A DNA stretch of 49,759 bases from Bryobacterales bacterium. GTDB lineage: Bacteria; Acidobacteriota; Terriglobia; Bryobacterales; Bryobacteraceae. How positions within the stretch are numbered: position 1 is the first letter of the stretch; every line of letters starts with the position of its first letter. The notes beneath the pieces were generated by a model. The model searched no databases. It saw nothing but the letters and a program-made list of their open reading frames with translations, and had not been told where the DNA came from. The DNA lies in contig PMUP01000072.1 of NCBI GenBank assembly GCA_003166865.1, forward strand, positions 1 to 49,759, in the 5' to 3' direction. Both the position numbers and the translations under genes were made by a program. Positions 33,414-41,623 of the stretch are shown here, piece after piece.

Positions 33414-34157
33414 GTGAATCCTAGAACCGAATACGTCAATCTCTCGGCCAGCGATGGAACTTCGCTACGCGCCTATGTAGCCCACCCGGAAGGCAAGCCG
33501 CGGGCGGGATTGCTGGTGTTTCAGGAAGCATTCGGCGTGAACGCGCACATTCGCGACGTCACGGAACGTTTCGCGCGCGAGGGCTATCTTTCGATTTCGC
33601 CCGAGCTGTTTCATCGCAGCGCTCCTGGCTTTGAAGCGGCCTACACCAGTTTCGCTGAAGTGATGCCGCACATGCAGGCGCTCACGGACGCGGGTCTCGC
33701 GGCGGATATCCAGGCCGCCTATCAGTGGCTCAAGAATGGCGAGGCGAAAGACTTGCCTGTAGGCGCCACCGGATACTGCATGGGCGGACGCACCTCGATT
33801 CAGGCGGCGCTCACCGTCCCCTTACAATGCGCGATCTCCTATTACGGCGGTGGCATTGCTCCGAGTCCAATGTTCCCGGATCTACTCAGTCGCCTGAAGG
33901 ACCTGAAGGCTCCGACCATGTACTTCTGGGGCGGCTTGGATGCTCACATCGGTCCAGATGCGGTCCAGGCAGTGGCGACGACGCTGAACGAGACCAAGAA
34001 GGACTACGTGAATGTCGTATTTTCCGCCGCCGATCATGGATTCTTCTGCGACGCTCGCGCTAGCTACAATCCCGTGGCCGCGAAGCAGGCCTGGGCGCTG
34101 ACGCTGGAGTTCTTCAAACTGCATCTTGCGAGCGCAGCCAAGAAGGCCGACGCCTGA
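33414..34157 (+). CDS. Dienelactone hydrolase-family protein
   Basis: 247 residues from GTG 33414 (VNPRTEYVNLSASDGTSLRAYVAHPEG); ATG 33363 is possible, but its extra 17 residues do not look like a signal peptide. Alpha/beta hydrolase with nucleophile Cys in GYCMGG, acid Asp in WGGLDAHIG, and His in DHGFFCD, the dienelactone hydrolase triad. FQEAFGVNAHI is the usual Glu-containing loop. Such enzymes open lactones in aromatic degradation or act on other esters. The following hydrolase pseudogene starts right at its stop. Confidence 0.88.
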   Translation: MNPRTEYVNLSASDGTSLRAYVAHPEGKPRAGLLVFQEAFGVNAHIRDVTERFAREGYLSISPELFHRSAPGFEAAYTSFAEVMPHMQALTDAGLAADIQAAYQWLKNGEAKDLPVGATGYCMGGRTSIQAALTVPLQCAISYYGGGIAPSPMFPDLLSRLKDLKAPTMYFWGGLDAHIGPDAVQAVATTLNETKKDYVNVVFSAADHGFFCDARASYNPVAAKQAWALTLEFFKLHLASAAKKADA

Positions 34158-35030
34158 CACCCATTAGATACCCGACTTTTTATCGCACGAAGACACAGAT
34201 CGACGATCTCTCCATCTTCTATCGAGAGGCGGGTCCTAAAGACGCGCCGACGCTGCTTCTGCTGCACGGACTGCCCTCTTCGTCGCGGATGTTCGAGCCT
34301 CTCTTCGCCCGGCTTTCCGATCGCTATCACCTGGTCGCGCCCGATTACCCGGGCTTCGGACACAGCGACTGGCCGGACCCGAAAACATTCGCGTATACGT
34401 TCGATCGCTACGCCGAGATCATGAATCACTTCACCGAAGCGCTCGATCTCTCGCGCTACACGCTTTACATGCAGGATTACGGCGGTCCCGTGGGTTTTCG
34501 CATGGCCTTGGCCCATCCGGACCGGATTGAGGCTCTCATTGTCCAGGACGCTTGTGGCGCACAACGAAGGCCTGGGGGCGAATTGGAAGACGCGGCGGGC
34601 CTTTTGGGCCGATCGCGCCGCCAACGAAAACACGCTTCGCACAAATCTCCTGTCGCTCGCGGCGACGCGGACACGCCATGTCGGGAACGATCCGAACCCG
34701 GAACGCTATGATCCGGATCTCTGGACCGATGAATTCGCCTTTCTCAACCAGCCCGGCCAAGCCGACATTCAAAGCGACCTCTTCTACGACTACCGCACGA
34801 ACGTCGACGCCTACCCCAAGTGGCAAGCTTGGATGCGCGAGAAGCAGCCTCGGCTTCTCGTCCTCTGGGGCAAATACGACCTGTCTTTCGAGCTTTCCGA
34901 ACCGGAGGCCTATCGACGCGACGTGCCGAAGGCCGAAGTCCACTTCCTCGATGCTGGCCATTTCGCGCTCGATACCGCGGCGGATCAGATTGCGCAGCTT
35001 GTCCGGGGCTTCATCCGGCAGAAATTGTGA
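34158..35030 (+). pseudogene. Haloalkane dehalogenase-like alpha/beta hydrolase, frameshifted
   Basis: Two frames together encode one protein. The first (from about 34171: IRYPTFYRTKTQIDDLSIFYREAGP, LLLLHGLPSSSRMFEPL, MQDYGGPVGFRMALAHPDRIEALIVQDA) runs to about 34552. The second continues VAHNEGLGANWKTRRAFW, then LLVLWGKYDLSF and LDAGHFALDTAADQIA. One extra base in GCTTGTGGC (about 34550-34554) breaks the frame; removing one T restores it. No ATG, GTG or TTG start is evident for the first part. The nucleophile Asp (QDYGG) and His (AGHFA) are kept. It is either a decayed gene or a sequencing error. Confidence 0.8.
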
Positions 35031-35085
35031 TACGATCCGAAAACATTCCCAAGTTCCGGTGGCAAGCAAAAGGAGAATATTGGAA

Positions 35086-35640
35086 ATGAAAATCAAAAGC
35101 GTCCAGGTGATCGTAATCGTTGTGGTATCCCTCTCTGTTCTGGTGGCGCTGGCCATGGCTGCCCAGGATAAGTACACCCTGAAAGTGCCGAACGGGCTCG
35201 CGTTTTCCGAGTTCAGAGGATATGAGGCCTGGCAGGTTGTCTCTATCAGCCAGGACGGAAAGCTTATTGCTGCGATCCTCGCTAATCCTGTGATGATCAA
35301 GGCCTACTTGGCCGGCGTTCCCGGCAACGGCAAGCCTTTCCCCGACGGCGCCAAGCTGGCGAAGATCCATTGGAACCCGAAAAAAATGGAGACGTTCGCC
35401 GCAACGACGGTGCCAGGTACGCAGCATGACATGGACTTCATGGTGAAGGACAGCAAGAGGTTCGCGGACAGCGGCGGGTGGGGATACGCCGTGTTCGACT
35501 ATGACGCGGCATCCGATACGTTCACGCCCGGCACCTTGGCTGGCAAGCCGCCGCAGGGGAACGACGCCAAGTGCGGATTCACGTGCCACACGATGGTGAA
35601 GACGAGAGATTACGTTTTCACGGATTACGGGCACAGGTGA
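35086..35640 (+). CDS. P460-family cytochrome-like exported protein
   Basis: 184 residues from ATG 35086, AAGGAG 11 bases upstream. The signal segment is MKIKSVQVIVIVVVSLSVLVALAMAA. The body (LKVPNGLAFSEFRGYEAWQVVSISQDGKLIAAILANPVMIKAY, then WGYAVFDYD) matches the cytochrome P460 family. The heme site near the end is KCGFTCHTMVKTRDYVFTDYG. Its Cys-x3-Cys-His spacing differs from the standard CxxCH. P460 proteins oxidise hydroxylamine or act as electron carriers or NO binders; the role here is unknown. Confidence 0.75.
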   Translation: MKIKSVQVIVIVVVSLSVLVALAMAAQDKYTLKVPNGLAFSEFRGYEAWQVVSISQDGKLIAAILANPVMIKAYLAGVPGNGKPFPDGAKLAKIHWNPKKMETFAATTVPGTQHDMDFMVKDSKRFADSGGWGYAVFDYDAASDTFTPGTLAGKPPQGNDAKCGFTCHTMVKTRDYVFTDYGHR

Positions 35641-35656
35641 AGCGGTGTGAGCGGAA

Positions 35657-36409
35657 TCAGAGCTGCCTCACACCGGTCCAGCACAATTGGATGCCGAGCG
35701 TGATCAGCCACACCGACAGCACGATGCGGAACGCCCGCTGCGGAGTGATGGCGGCCAGATACGTTCCGGCGAAAGCGCCGAACACTCCGCCGATCACGAG
35801 TTGCGTCAAGATCGCCAAATCATAATTGCCCGCGCTGACCTGAACCCCGCCGCCGATCAGCGACAGGCACAGGCCAAAGAAGAGATCCGTTCCCACCACG
35901 CGCGCGGCCGAAAGCGGCGTCAGCCACAGCAGCGCCAGCGATCCCACTGCGCCCGCGCCGGCGGACGAAAAGCCGACCTCGGCACCGATGGGCAGAGCGA
36001 TTGCCGGCAGCCAGCGCGACCAATCCCGCGAGGCGTCCCGGGCCGGATGGAGCCACAAGCGGTAGAGATTGGCGCCCGCCATGATCACCACGGTGGATCC
36101 CAGGGCAGCGTAGAGGATTCCTTGCGAGCCCTTGGTGTTGAGCTTCGCCAAAATATACGATCCCGCGAGCACGCCTGGAATACCGCCCGCGAGCAGGTAG
36201 CCTAAGACCCGGTAATCCACCTGTTTTCGATAAATCTGCAGCGGGACTACGAGTAGCTTCACGGCGACACTGAACGCCAGAGCGGTGCCCACCGCGTGCG
36301 CCGCCGGAACGTGCATGAACAGAATCAAGACCGGCGCCGTGATGACTCCCGCTCCGACGCCGGTCACGCCGATCGCAACCGCGATGATGAAGCCGAGAAC
36401 GATCTCCAC
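35657..36409 (-). CDS. Sulfite exporter TauE/SafE-family permease
   Basis: 250 residues with about eight membrane helices. IIAVAIGVTGVGAGVITAPVLILFMHVPAAHAVGTAL is the family's first conserved repeat, and the second half repeats it (GFSSAGAGAVGSLALLWLTPLSAARVVGTDLFF). Members move sulfite, sulfoacetate or other organosulfur anions. It lies 3 bases after cysH in the sulfate assimilation operon, so a role in sulfite or sulfate handling is likely. Confidence 0.9.
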   Translation of the reverse strand: MEIVLGFIIAVAIGVTGVGAGVITAPVLILFMHVPAAHAVGTALAFSVAVKLLVVPLQIYRKQVDYRVLGYLLAGGIPGVLAGSYILAKLNTKGSQGILYAALGSTVVIMAGANLYRLWLHPARDASRDWSRWLPAIALPIGAEVGFSSAGAGAVGSLALLWLTPLSAARVVGTDLFFGLCLSLIGGGVQVSAGNYDLAILTQLVIGGVFGAFAGTYLAAITPQRAFRIVLSVWLITLGIQLCWTGVRQL

Positions 36410-36412
36410 TGT

Positions 36413-37084
36413 TTACTCGCTCTGGATGTGAATGCCGCACTCCAGCTTTTGGCCGCTCCAGCGGCCCGAGCGCGGATTATTCGGATTGACGGGCGGAGTG
36501 GTGCAAGGCGCGCAACCAATGCTCGTGTAGCCCTGATCGTAGAGCGGCAACACTGGAATGCCGCGGCGCTTCAGGTAGGCCCACACGTCGGCGTTGGTCC
36601 AATCGGCGAGCGGACTCACCTTGAGCAATTGATGGCCGGTGGGCAATTTGAAGTGATCCACGGCTTGGATGTTCGCGCGCGTCGGTGATTGCTCGCGGCG
36701 CAGGGCCGTGAACCAAACACCGTAGTCGCCGAGACCTCGGAATAGGGGCTCAACCTTGCGAATGCTACAGCAGCGATCGGGCGCAGTCTGGTTCAAGATG
36801 CCGAACTGCGATTCCTGTTCAGCCACCGACATCTTCGCGGCAAGGTTCACCAGATTCAGATGCATCCGCTCCGTCATTTCATCTCGGTATGAGTAAGTCT
36901 CGGGAAAGTGATAGCCCGTTTCGAGGAACAGCACTGGGATGCTGGGCTGCTGTGCGGTCACCAGGTCGACCAGCGCCATGCATTCGGTTTGAAAGCTGCA
37001 AGTCACGCACGCGGCGCCGCCGTTTTCGCTGAATACGCCGCGAATCAGAGCGGTAGCGCTATCGATCTTTTGGTCCAACGTCAC
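36413..37084 (-). CDS. cysH: APS-type phosphoadenylyl-sulfate reductase CysH
   Basis: 223 residues. FLETGYHFPETYSYRDEM is the CysH signature. Two Cys pairs are present (DRCCSIRKVEPL and IGCAPCTTPP), which bind a [4Fe-4S] cluster and mark the APS-reducing branch. The C-terminal ECGIH carries the catalytic Cys. It reduces APS to sulfite, so no APS kinase is needed. It lies 2 bases after cysN. Confidence 0.95.
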   Translation of the reverse strand: MTLDQKIDSATALIRGVFSENGGAACVTCSFQTECMALVDLVTAQQPSIPVLFLETGYHFPETYSYRDEMTERMHLNLVNLAAKMSVAEQESQFGILNQTAPDRCCSIRKVEPLFRGLGDYGVWFTALRREQSPTRANIQAVDHFKLPTGHQLLKVSPLADWTNADVWAYLKRRGIPVLPLYDQGYTSIGCAPCTTPPVNPNNPRSGRWSGQKLECGIHIQSE

Positions 37085-37086
37085 GG

Positions 37087-38769
37087 CTAAATTCCTTCGC
37101 CACCGATCAGCGATTCCTTTCGCAGCAGGATCTCGGTTTCCTCCAGGGTCGTGACCACAAAAATCGCTGCTTCGGCGTCATCCGCGGGCAGGCTCCAGTC
37201 CGGCGCCTTGTCCGACACCAATAAGACCAGCACTCCCGCGTGTTCCAGCGCCGCCAGCGTCTCAGCTGACGCTCGCTCGACCACCGTTACCGAGCATCCG
37301 CGATCGAACAGTCTTCGTTCCACCAGCCTCGCGACGGCCTTGCGATCGCCCAGAGAAATGGTTTCGCCGCCATGCCGGTAGCGTACGATGCGCTCCACGG
37401 GCGTCACGCGTTCGTGCTTGAGATCCTGGGCGGCGGCCTTGAGACGGTCGCGTTCGATGGTTACCGGCGCGAGAATCATGCCCGCGCCGACCGTGGCGTT
37501 GGTTTCGGGGTCGATCAGGATCAAGCTGCCCGTGGCGCGATTCTGCAGGTACGCGTCGAAGTAAATCGGCCGGCTGGTTTCGATGCGCAGCACACCGATG
37601 GCGTTCATCTCCAACCGGTCCGCGGCTTCGTGCTGCAACGTCTTGATGTTCACGCGATGCCGCACCGCCTTGACTTCGGCGGGCAGGGTCTGGGCGGTGT
37701 GCTTGACCAGATAGCGGCGGCCGAGGTCGAGCGGTTGCTCGCTCAGCCACACCACGCTCGCGTCAAACAGCCGCGCTACTTCGGGCGTCTTTTGCGCAGA
37801 GGCGAGCATGTCGCCGCGGCTGATGTCGAGTTCGTCCTCGAGCGTGAGCGTCACCGACATCGGTGTCACTGCTTCTTCCAGGGGCCCGTCGAAGGTTTCG
37901 ATTGTTTTGACGCGCGAGCGCCGCCCGGCGGGCAGGGCCAGGATGCTGTCGCCCGGACGAATGGCGCCCGAAACCACTTGACCGGCGTAGCCGCGGAAAT
38001 CCTGATTCGGGCGGATCACGCGCTGCACCGGAAAACGGAAGGCCGCGGTGCGAGCGCGATGGTGAACAGGAACAGTCTCCAGGAATTCCAGAAGACTCGG
38101 GCCCTCGAACCAGGCCATGTTCCGGCTGGGCCGCACCACGTTATCGCCGTGCAGCGCGCTGATGGGCAGGAAGTACACGTACGGGGTGTTCGCTTGAGCA
38201 AGGCGCCCAAGAAATTCGCGAAACTCAGCTTCGATGGCGCGAAAAACGGACTCGGCATAGCCCACCGCGTCCATTTTATTCACCGCGATCACAAAGTTCG
38301 GAATTCCAAGCAGAGACGTGATGAAGGCATGCCGCCGCGATTGCGGAAGCACGCCATTCCGCGCGTCGATCAGGATCACAGCGAGATCGGCCGTGGATGC
38401 GCCGGTGGCCATGTTGCGCGTGTACTGCTCGTGGCCCGGCGTATCGGCGATGATGAACTTGCGCCGCGCGGTGGCGAAATAGCGGTAAGCGACGTCGATC
38501 GTGATGCCCTGCTCACGCTCGGCGCGCAGGCCGTCGGTGAGCAGCGAAAAATCGATCGGCCCGGCGGACCGGTTCACGGTTGCCTTGGCAACCGCCTTCA
38601 GTTGATCTTCGTAAACGTTTTGGGAGTCGTACAGCAAGCGGCCGATCAGCGTGGATTTGCCGTCGTCCACGCTTCCGGCGGTGGTGAACCGCAGCAGATC
38701 CTTGGCTTGCTCCCGCGCCAGGAAATCTTCGATCTCGAAGGCAGGGGCGTGGTCAGCGAGAGCGGTCAT
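37087..38769 (-). CDS. cysN: Sulfate adenylyltransferase large subunit CysN with degenerate CysC-like tail
   Basis: 560 residues. The GTPase part (residues 25-430) has GSVDDGKST, DTPGHEQYTRNMATGAS and NKMDAVGY, then EF-Tu-like barrels. After residue 430 a tail of about 130 residues resembles the beginning of CysC (YRHGGETISLGDRKAVARLVERRLFDRGCSVTVVE), but the GLSGSGKST P-loop is missing, so it should not be an APS kinase. It may be a remnant of a CysNC fusion. It overlaps cysD by one base. CysDN makes APS from sulfate and ATP. Confidence 0.93.
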   Translation of the reverse strand: MTALADHAPAFEIEDFLAREQAKDLLRFTTAGSVDDGKSTLIGRLLYDSQNVYEDQLKAVAKATVNRSAGPIDFSLLTDGLRAEREQGITIDVAYRYFATARRKFIIADTPGHEQYTRNMATGASTADLAVILIDARNGVLPQSRRHAFITSLLGIPNFVIAVNKMDAVGYAESVFRAIEAEFREFLGRLAQANTPYVYFLPISALHGDNVVRPSRNMAWFEGPSLLEFLETVPVHHRARTAAFRFPVQRVIRPNQDFRGYAGQVVSGAIRPGDSILALPAGRRSRVKTIETFDGPLEEAVTPMSVTLTLEDELDISRGDMLASAQKTPEVARLFDASVVWLSEQPLDLGRRYLVKHTAQTLPAEVKAVRHRVNIKTLQHEAADRLEMNAIGVLRIETSRPIYFDAYLQNRATGSLILIDPETNATVGAGMILAPVTIERDRLKAAAQDLKHERVTPVERIVRYRHGGETISLGDRKAVARLVERRLFDRGCSVTVVERASAETLAALEHAGVLVLLVSDKAPDWSLPADDAEAAIFVVTTLEETEILLRKESLIGGEGI

Positions 38770-39674
38770 TAAAAATAACCCTCGCGCTTTTTGATTTCCA
38801 TGGAGCCTTCCTGATCGTGATCGATGACGCGATTCTCGCGTTCCGATCGCCGGAATGACACCAGCTCCTCAATGATCTTCGGGAGCGTGTCCGCATCCGA
38901 CCGGATGGCTCCGGTACATGGACTGCAGCCGAGCGATCGCATCCGGCACCTCACCATTTGCGGTTGTTCGCCCGGCAGCATGGGGATAAACGGCTGCTCA
39001 AGCGGAATCAACGAATCGCCCCGCACCAGCATCTCGCGCTCCTTGGCGAAGTACAGCGGCACGATCGCAATGTTTTCAGCGTGGATGTACTGCCAGACAT
39101 CCATTTCCGTCCAGTTGGAAAGCGGAAACACGCGCAGGCTTTCACCCGGATGAACATGGCTGTTGAACAGATTCCACAGCTCCGGCCGCTGGTTCTTAGG
39201 ATCCCATTGACCCTTGTCGTCGCGAAACGAAAATATTCGCTCTTTGGCCCGCGACTTCTCTTCGTCGCGCCGGGCGCCGCCAATCGCGGCGTCGAATCTG
39301 CCCTGCCGAAGGCCATCGAGTAGTGCCTTGGTCTTCAGCAGACCGCAGCAGCGTTGTGTGCCGAGCCGGAACGGAGTGGCGCCGTCGTCGATGGCCTCGC
39401 GATTGGTGTAGACAATCAATTTCGCGCCGATCGAGGCGGTGTAGCGATCGCGGAACTCAATCATCTCGCGAAACTTGTAGGTGGTGTCGATGTGCAGGAG
39501 CGGGAAGGGGATCGGCGCTGGATGAAAAGCCTTCTGGGCTAACCTCAGCAGGACTGAGGAGTCCTTCCCAATCGAGTACAGCATCACGGGGCGCTGAAAC
39601 TCGGAGGCGACCTCCCGCAGAATGTGGATGCTCTCGGCTTCCAACAGACGGAGATGGCCGAGTTGGGACATCAT
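38769..39674 (-). CDS. cysD: Sulfate adenylyltransferase small subunit CysD
   Basis: 301 residues. The PP-loop is clear ([16 protein letters not shown]), followed by [37 protein letters not shown] (family signature) and [16 protein letters not shown]. The end [16 protein letters not shown] is conserved. It is the catalytic subunit forming adenylylsulfate, working with CysN encoded downstream in an overlapping frame. It leads the operon cysD-cysN-cysH-tauE. Confidence 0.96.
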   Translation of the reverse strand: MMSQLGHLRLLEAESIHILREVASEFQRPVMLYSIGKDSSVLLRLAQKAFHPAPIPFPLLHIDTTYKFREMIEFRDRYTASIGAKLIVYTNREAIDDGATPFRLGTQRCCGLLKTKALLDGLRQGRFDAAIGGARRDEEKSRAKERIFSFRDDKGQWDPKNQRPELWNLFNSHVHPGESLRVFPLSNWTEMDVWQYIHAENIAIVPLYFAKEREMLVRGDSLIPLEQPFIPMLPGEQPQMVRCRMRSLGCSPCTGAIRSDADTLPKIIEELVSFRRSERENRVIDHDQEGSMEIKKREGYF

Positions 39675-39722
39675 CAGTAGTGTAACAAACCAATCTGCTT
39701 AATGTCTATTGAGATGCACATG

Positions 39723-40082
39723 TTAGGAAATAAGTCCTTCTTTTCTTATATCTTCCACGAGTAGTCGTCCCGCGTTTGAGGGATAGCCGAAGTCCCAGAA
39801 CGGGTTCTCTCCCGAGCTTTCCCAAATCCGCTTCTCACGTTCAATCAGCAAGGCTTCAAAGCGTTTGTCCAGTTCGCTGACTTCTTCGTCCATGCCGAGC
39901 ATGGAGATGATTCCGCGCAAGTCGAGGTCGTTGCGGTAATCTTCCAGACCGAATTTGTAGCCGCGCTCCACCTCACCGACGAACTTGCGCCAGCGCTCGA
40001 TCAAACCTTTGCGCCCAGCATGAATGATGTGCTCGGGGTAGCCGTTTTCGCGGAGGTAGGCGGACATTTCCTGGTCAGTCAT
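39723..40082 (-). CDS. Candidate immunity protein of a nuclease toxin
   Basis: 119 residues from ATG 40082, which overlaps the toxin-like stop by 8 bases (ATGACTGA). A longer frame from 40211 exists but overlaps the toxin gene. The protein is acidic and helical (MTDQEMSAYLRENGYPEHIIHAGRKGLIERWRKFVGEVERGYKFGLEDYRNDLDL) with a short C-terminal tail. It has no known family to my eye. Its position and coupling to the toxin-like gene suggest it neutralises it. Confidence 0.6.
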   Translation of the reverse strand: MTDQEMSAYLRENGYPEHIIHAGRKGLIERWRKFVGEVERGYKFGLEDYRNDLDLRGIISMLGMDEEVSELDKRFEALLIEREKRIWESSGENPFWDFGYPSNAGRLLVEDIRKEGLIS

Positions 40083-40428
40083 GTTCGCGTTGGGCTTGCC
40101 GCTGAAAATATCTTTCCCCGGCGTTGGGTATGAAGAACGTTCGAATGGTTCCGTTGGAATTGTAGGCGCCGAAGTAACCGTGGCGGCGGTCGAATCGGCT
40201 GAACTCGCCATTGGAGCGGCGGGCTTCGAGGATTGGTCCGCCAGCGGGGGCGTCTCTCAACTCTTGCGCCAGGCGCAGATATTCGGCCTTGCTGATGGTA
40301 CCGAACTCGGACCCGTGCTTTTGGTAGTGTTCGTCGAGTTGCGCCTGGCTGCGAAATCCCGGGCCAGAGGCGTAGAGCAGCAGCCCGAACAGAAAAAAGC
40401 CGATGATTCTGGCGGCGTACCTCACCAC
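40075..40428 (-). CDS. Exported or membrane-tethered nuclease-toxin-like protein
   Basis: 117 residues. The N-terminus IIGFFLFGLLLYASG is a signal or anchor. The rest (LDEHYQKHGSEFGTISKAEYLRLAQELRDAP, then RRSNGEFSRFDRRHGYFGAYNSNGTIRTFFIPNAGERYF) follows the pattern of a small BECR-fold-type toxin domain found at the end of Rhs and other polymorphic toxins: H..kHG.eFG, seY...A, ng...rfd...g.fg..n.dGtirT.f.P. Here it stands alone, not fused to a large carrier. The stop overlaps the next gene. Family assignment is from memory. Confidence 0.6.
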   Translation of the reverse strand: MVRYAARIIGFFLFGLLLYASGPGFRSQAQLDEHYQKHGSEFGTISKAEYLRLAQELRDAPAGGPILEARRSNGEFSRFDRRHGYFGAYNSNGTIRTFFIPNAGERYFQRQAQREHD

Positions 40429-40465
40429 ACCATTAGATCATTTTGCGGCGGCTATTTCGCCGCTA

Positions 40466-40873
40466 CTACTTCGTCTGATTCATGCTGAACCAGTTGTTGG
40501 AATTGTCTTTCATCACGCACTCGATGCCATAGAAGCGGTCGGCCGGTGGCGACAGGAACTCGACGCCTTTGGCCTTTAGCTCCTCATAGGTGGCGCGGCA
40601 GTCGTCAGTCTGGAGCACGCCGCCGCCCAAGCGGCCCTTTTCCATTAGACCTTTCAAAGTGTCCGCCGCGTCCGGTTGCATGTTGGGACCGTCCACCTTC
40701 ATCAGGATGAGCTGCATGTCCGGCTGGCCTTTGGGGCTGACGGTCAGCCAGCGGAATCCGTTGTCCATGGACTGATCCATGCGGACTTCGAAGCCGAGCT
40801 TGTTCACGTAGAAGTCGCGCGCCGCGTCTTGATCAAAAACATAAATGCTGGTGTGAGAAAGTCGCAGAATCAT
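40466..40873 (-). CDS. VOC (glyoxalase/bleomycin resistance)-family protein
   Basis: 135 residues. Two beta-alpha-beta-beta-beta modules: LRLSHTSIYVFDQDAARDFYVNKLGFEVRMDQSMDNGFRWLTVSP and GGVLQTDDCRATYEELKAKGVEFLSPPADRFYGIECVMKDNSNNWFSM. Metal ligands His 6 and Glu in GIECVMKD are plausible. Substrate unknown. It follows, 69 bases downstream on the same strand, an AraC-type regulator, a common pair in acidobacteria. Confidence 0.88.
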   Translation of the reverse strand: MILRLSHTSIYVFDQDAARDFYVNKLGFEVRMDQSMDNGFRWLTVSPKGQPDMQLILMKVDGPNMQPDAADTLKGLMEKGRLGGGVLQTDDCRATYEELKAKGVEFLSPPADRFYGIECVMKDNSNNWFSMNQTK

Positions 40874-40942
40874 TGCATGCTCCTCGGACCTCAGGATAAG
40901 CGAATGGAGGGGAGAATACTTCTCGGATCTTGCGATCCTGGG

Positions 40943-41353
40943 TCAGGAACCAATGAAGAAATGCTGGAAGCAGGCGGGCATGTAGTACAGCGGCCAATTC
41001 CGGCCGGACTTGCCGAAAACGCGCCTGGATTCGCGCCGGAATGCCGCCGGCGAAAGGCCGGTGAGCGAGTGAAAGCGGGTGCTGAAAGAACCCAGGCTTT
41101 CGTAGCCGGCGTCGAGGCAAATGTCGGTCACGCTGTGATTGCCGGCCAGCAGCAACTTCTTGGCGTGGTCGATTCGCAGGCGCGTCACAAACTCATGCGG
41201 CGTTTCGCCGAAGGCGTTCGCGAACAAGCGATGGAAGTAGAAAGGTGACAGACCGGCGTGAGCAGCGGCTTCTGTTAGCGAGATCCGCTGGTTGAAGCGA
41301 GCCGCGAGATAATCGCGAGCGCGGCACAGATCGGAAAGCGTGGTGGGGGCCAT
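40943..41353 (-). CDS. AraC-family regulator, DNA-binding domain only
   Basis: 136 residues from ATG 41353. It consists almost only of the double helix-turn-helix (ISLTEAAAHAGLSPFYFHRLFANAFGETPHEFVTRLRIDHAKKLLLAGNHSVTDICLDAGYESLGSFSTRFHSLTGLSPAAFRR). No ligand-binding domain is present. It probably controls the VOC gene downstream. Confidence 0.9.
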   Translation of the reverse strand: MAPTTLSDLCRARDYLAARFNQRISLTEAAAHAGLSPFYFHRLFANAFGETPHEFVTRLRIDHAKKLLLAGNHSVTDICLDAGYESLGSFSTRFHSLTGLSPAAFRRESRRVFGKSGRNWPLYYMPACFQHFFIGS

Positions 41354-41379
41354 GTTACGGGACCATCTTACGGGGCTTG

Positions 41380-41607
41380 TTATGGAACTGGCCACTTGCG
41401 CTGAATGGGCAAGCCAAACCGCTGCAGCACCGCTTCGACATCTTTTTCGCTGAGTCGCGAGGCGTCGTATTCCACCAGCAGCCGGTCGAGAGAGGGCGCG
41501 AGTTGCACCCGCTGGATGCCGTACCAACTGTGAACGTCGGCGACACCCGCGGCATCGTGATCCGTAAGAGGACGAATGAGATCGTATTCGAGCTGAACCC
41601 TTGTCAT
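41380..41607 (-). CDS. HMA-like small protein without CxxC
   Basis: 75 residues from ATG 41607 (MTRVQLEYDLIRPLTDHDAAGVADVHSWYGIQRVQLAPSLDRLLVEYDASRLSEKDVEAVLQRFGLPI). The beta-alpha-beta-beta-alpha-beta pattern and the length resemble a ferredoxin-like heavy-metal-associated domain, but the metal-binding CxxC is missing. It is unlikely to carry copper. Function unknown. Confidence 0.55.
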   Translation of the reverse strand: MTRVQLEYDLIRPLTDHDAAGVADVHSWYGIQRVQLAPSLDRLLVEYDASRLSEKDVEAVLQRFGLPIQRKWPVP

Positions 41608-41623
41608 CCGAGTTCTCAGGATA

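Noticed and set aside
37372-38772. 466-codon plus-strand ORF
   Set aside because: It is antisense to cysN, which has all expected motifs; the ORF is a GC-rich shadow.
40082-40211. N-terminal extension of the candidate immunity protein
   Set aside because: The extra Ser/Thr/Pro-rich sequence is the out-of-frame reading of the toxin gene. ATG 40082 fits the overlap better.
41354-41527. N-terminal extension of the AraC-type regulator
   Set aside because: The added residues are Arg/Ala rich and antisense-like, while ATG 41353 starts just before the HTH.
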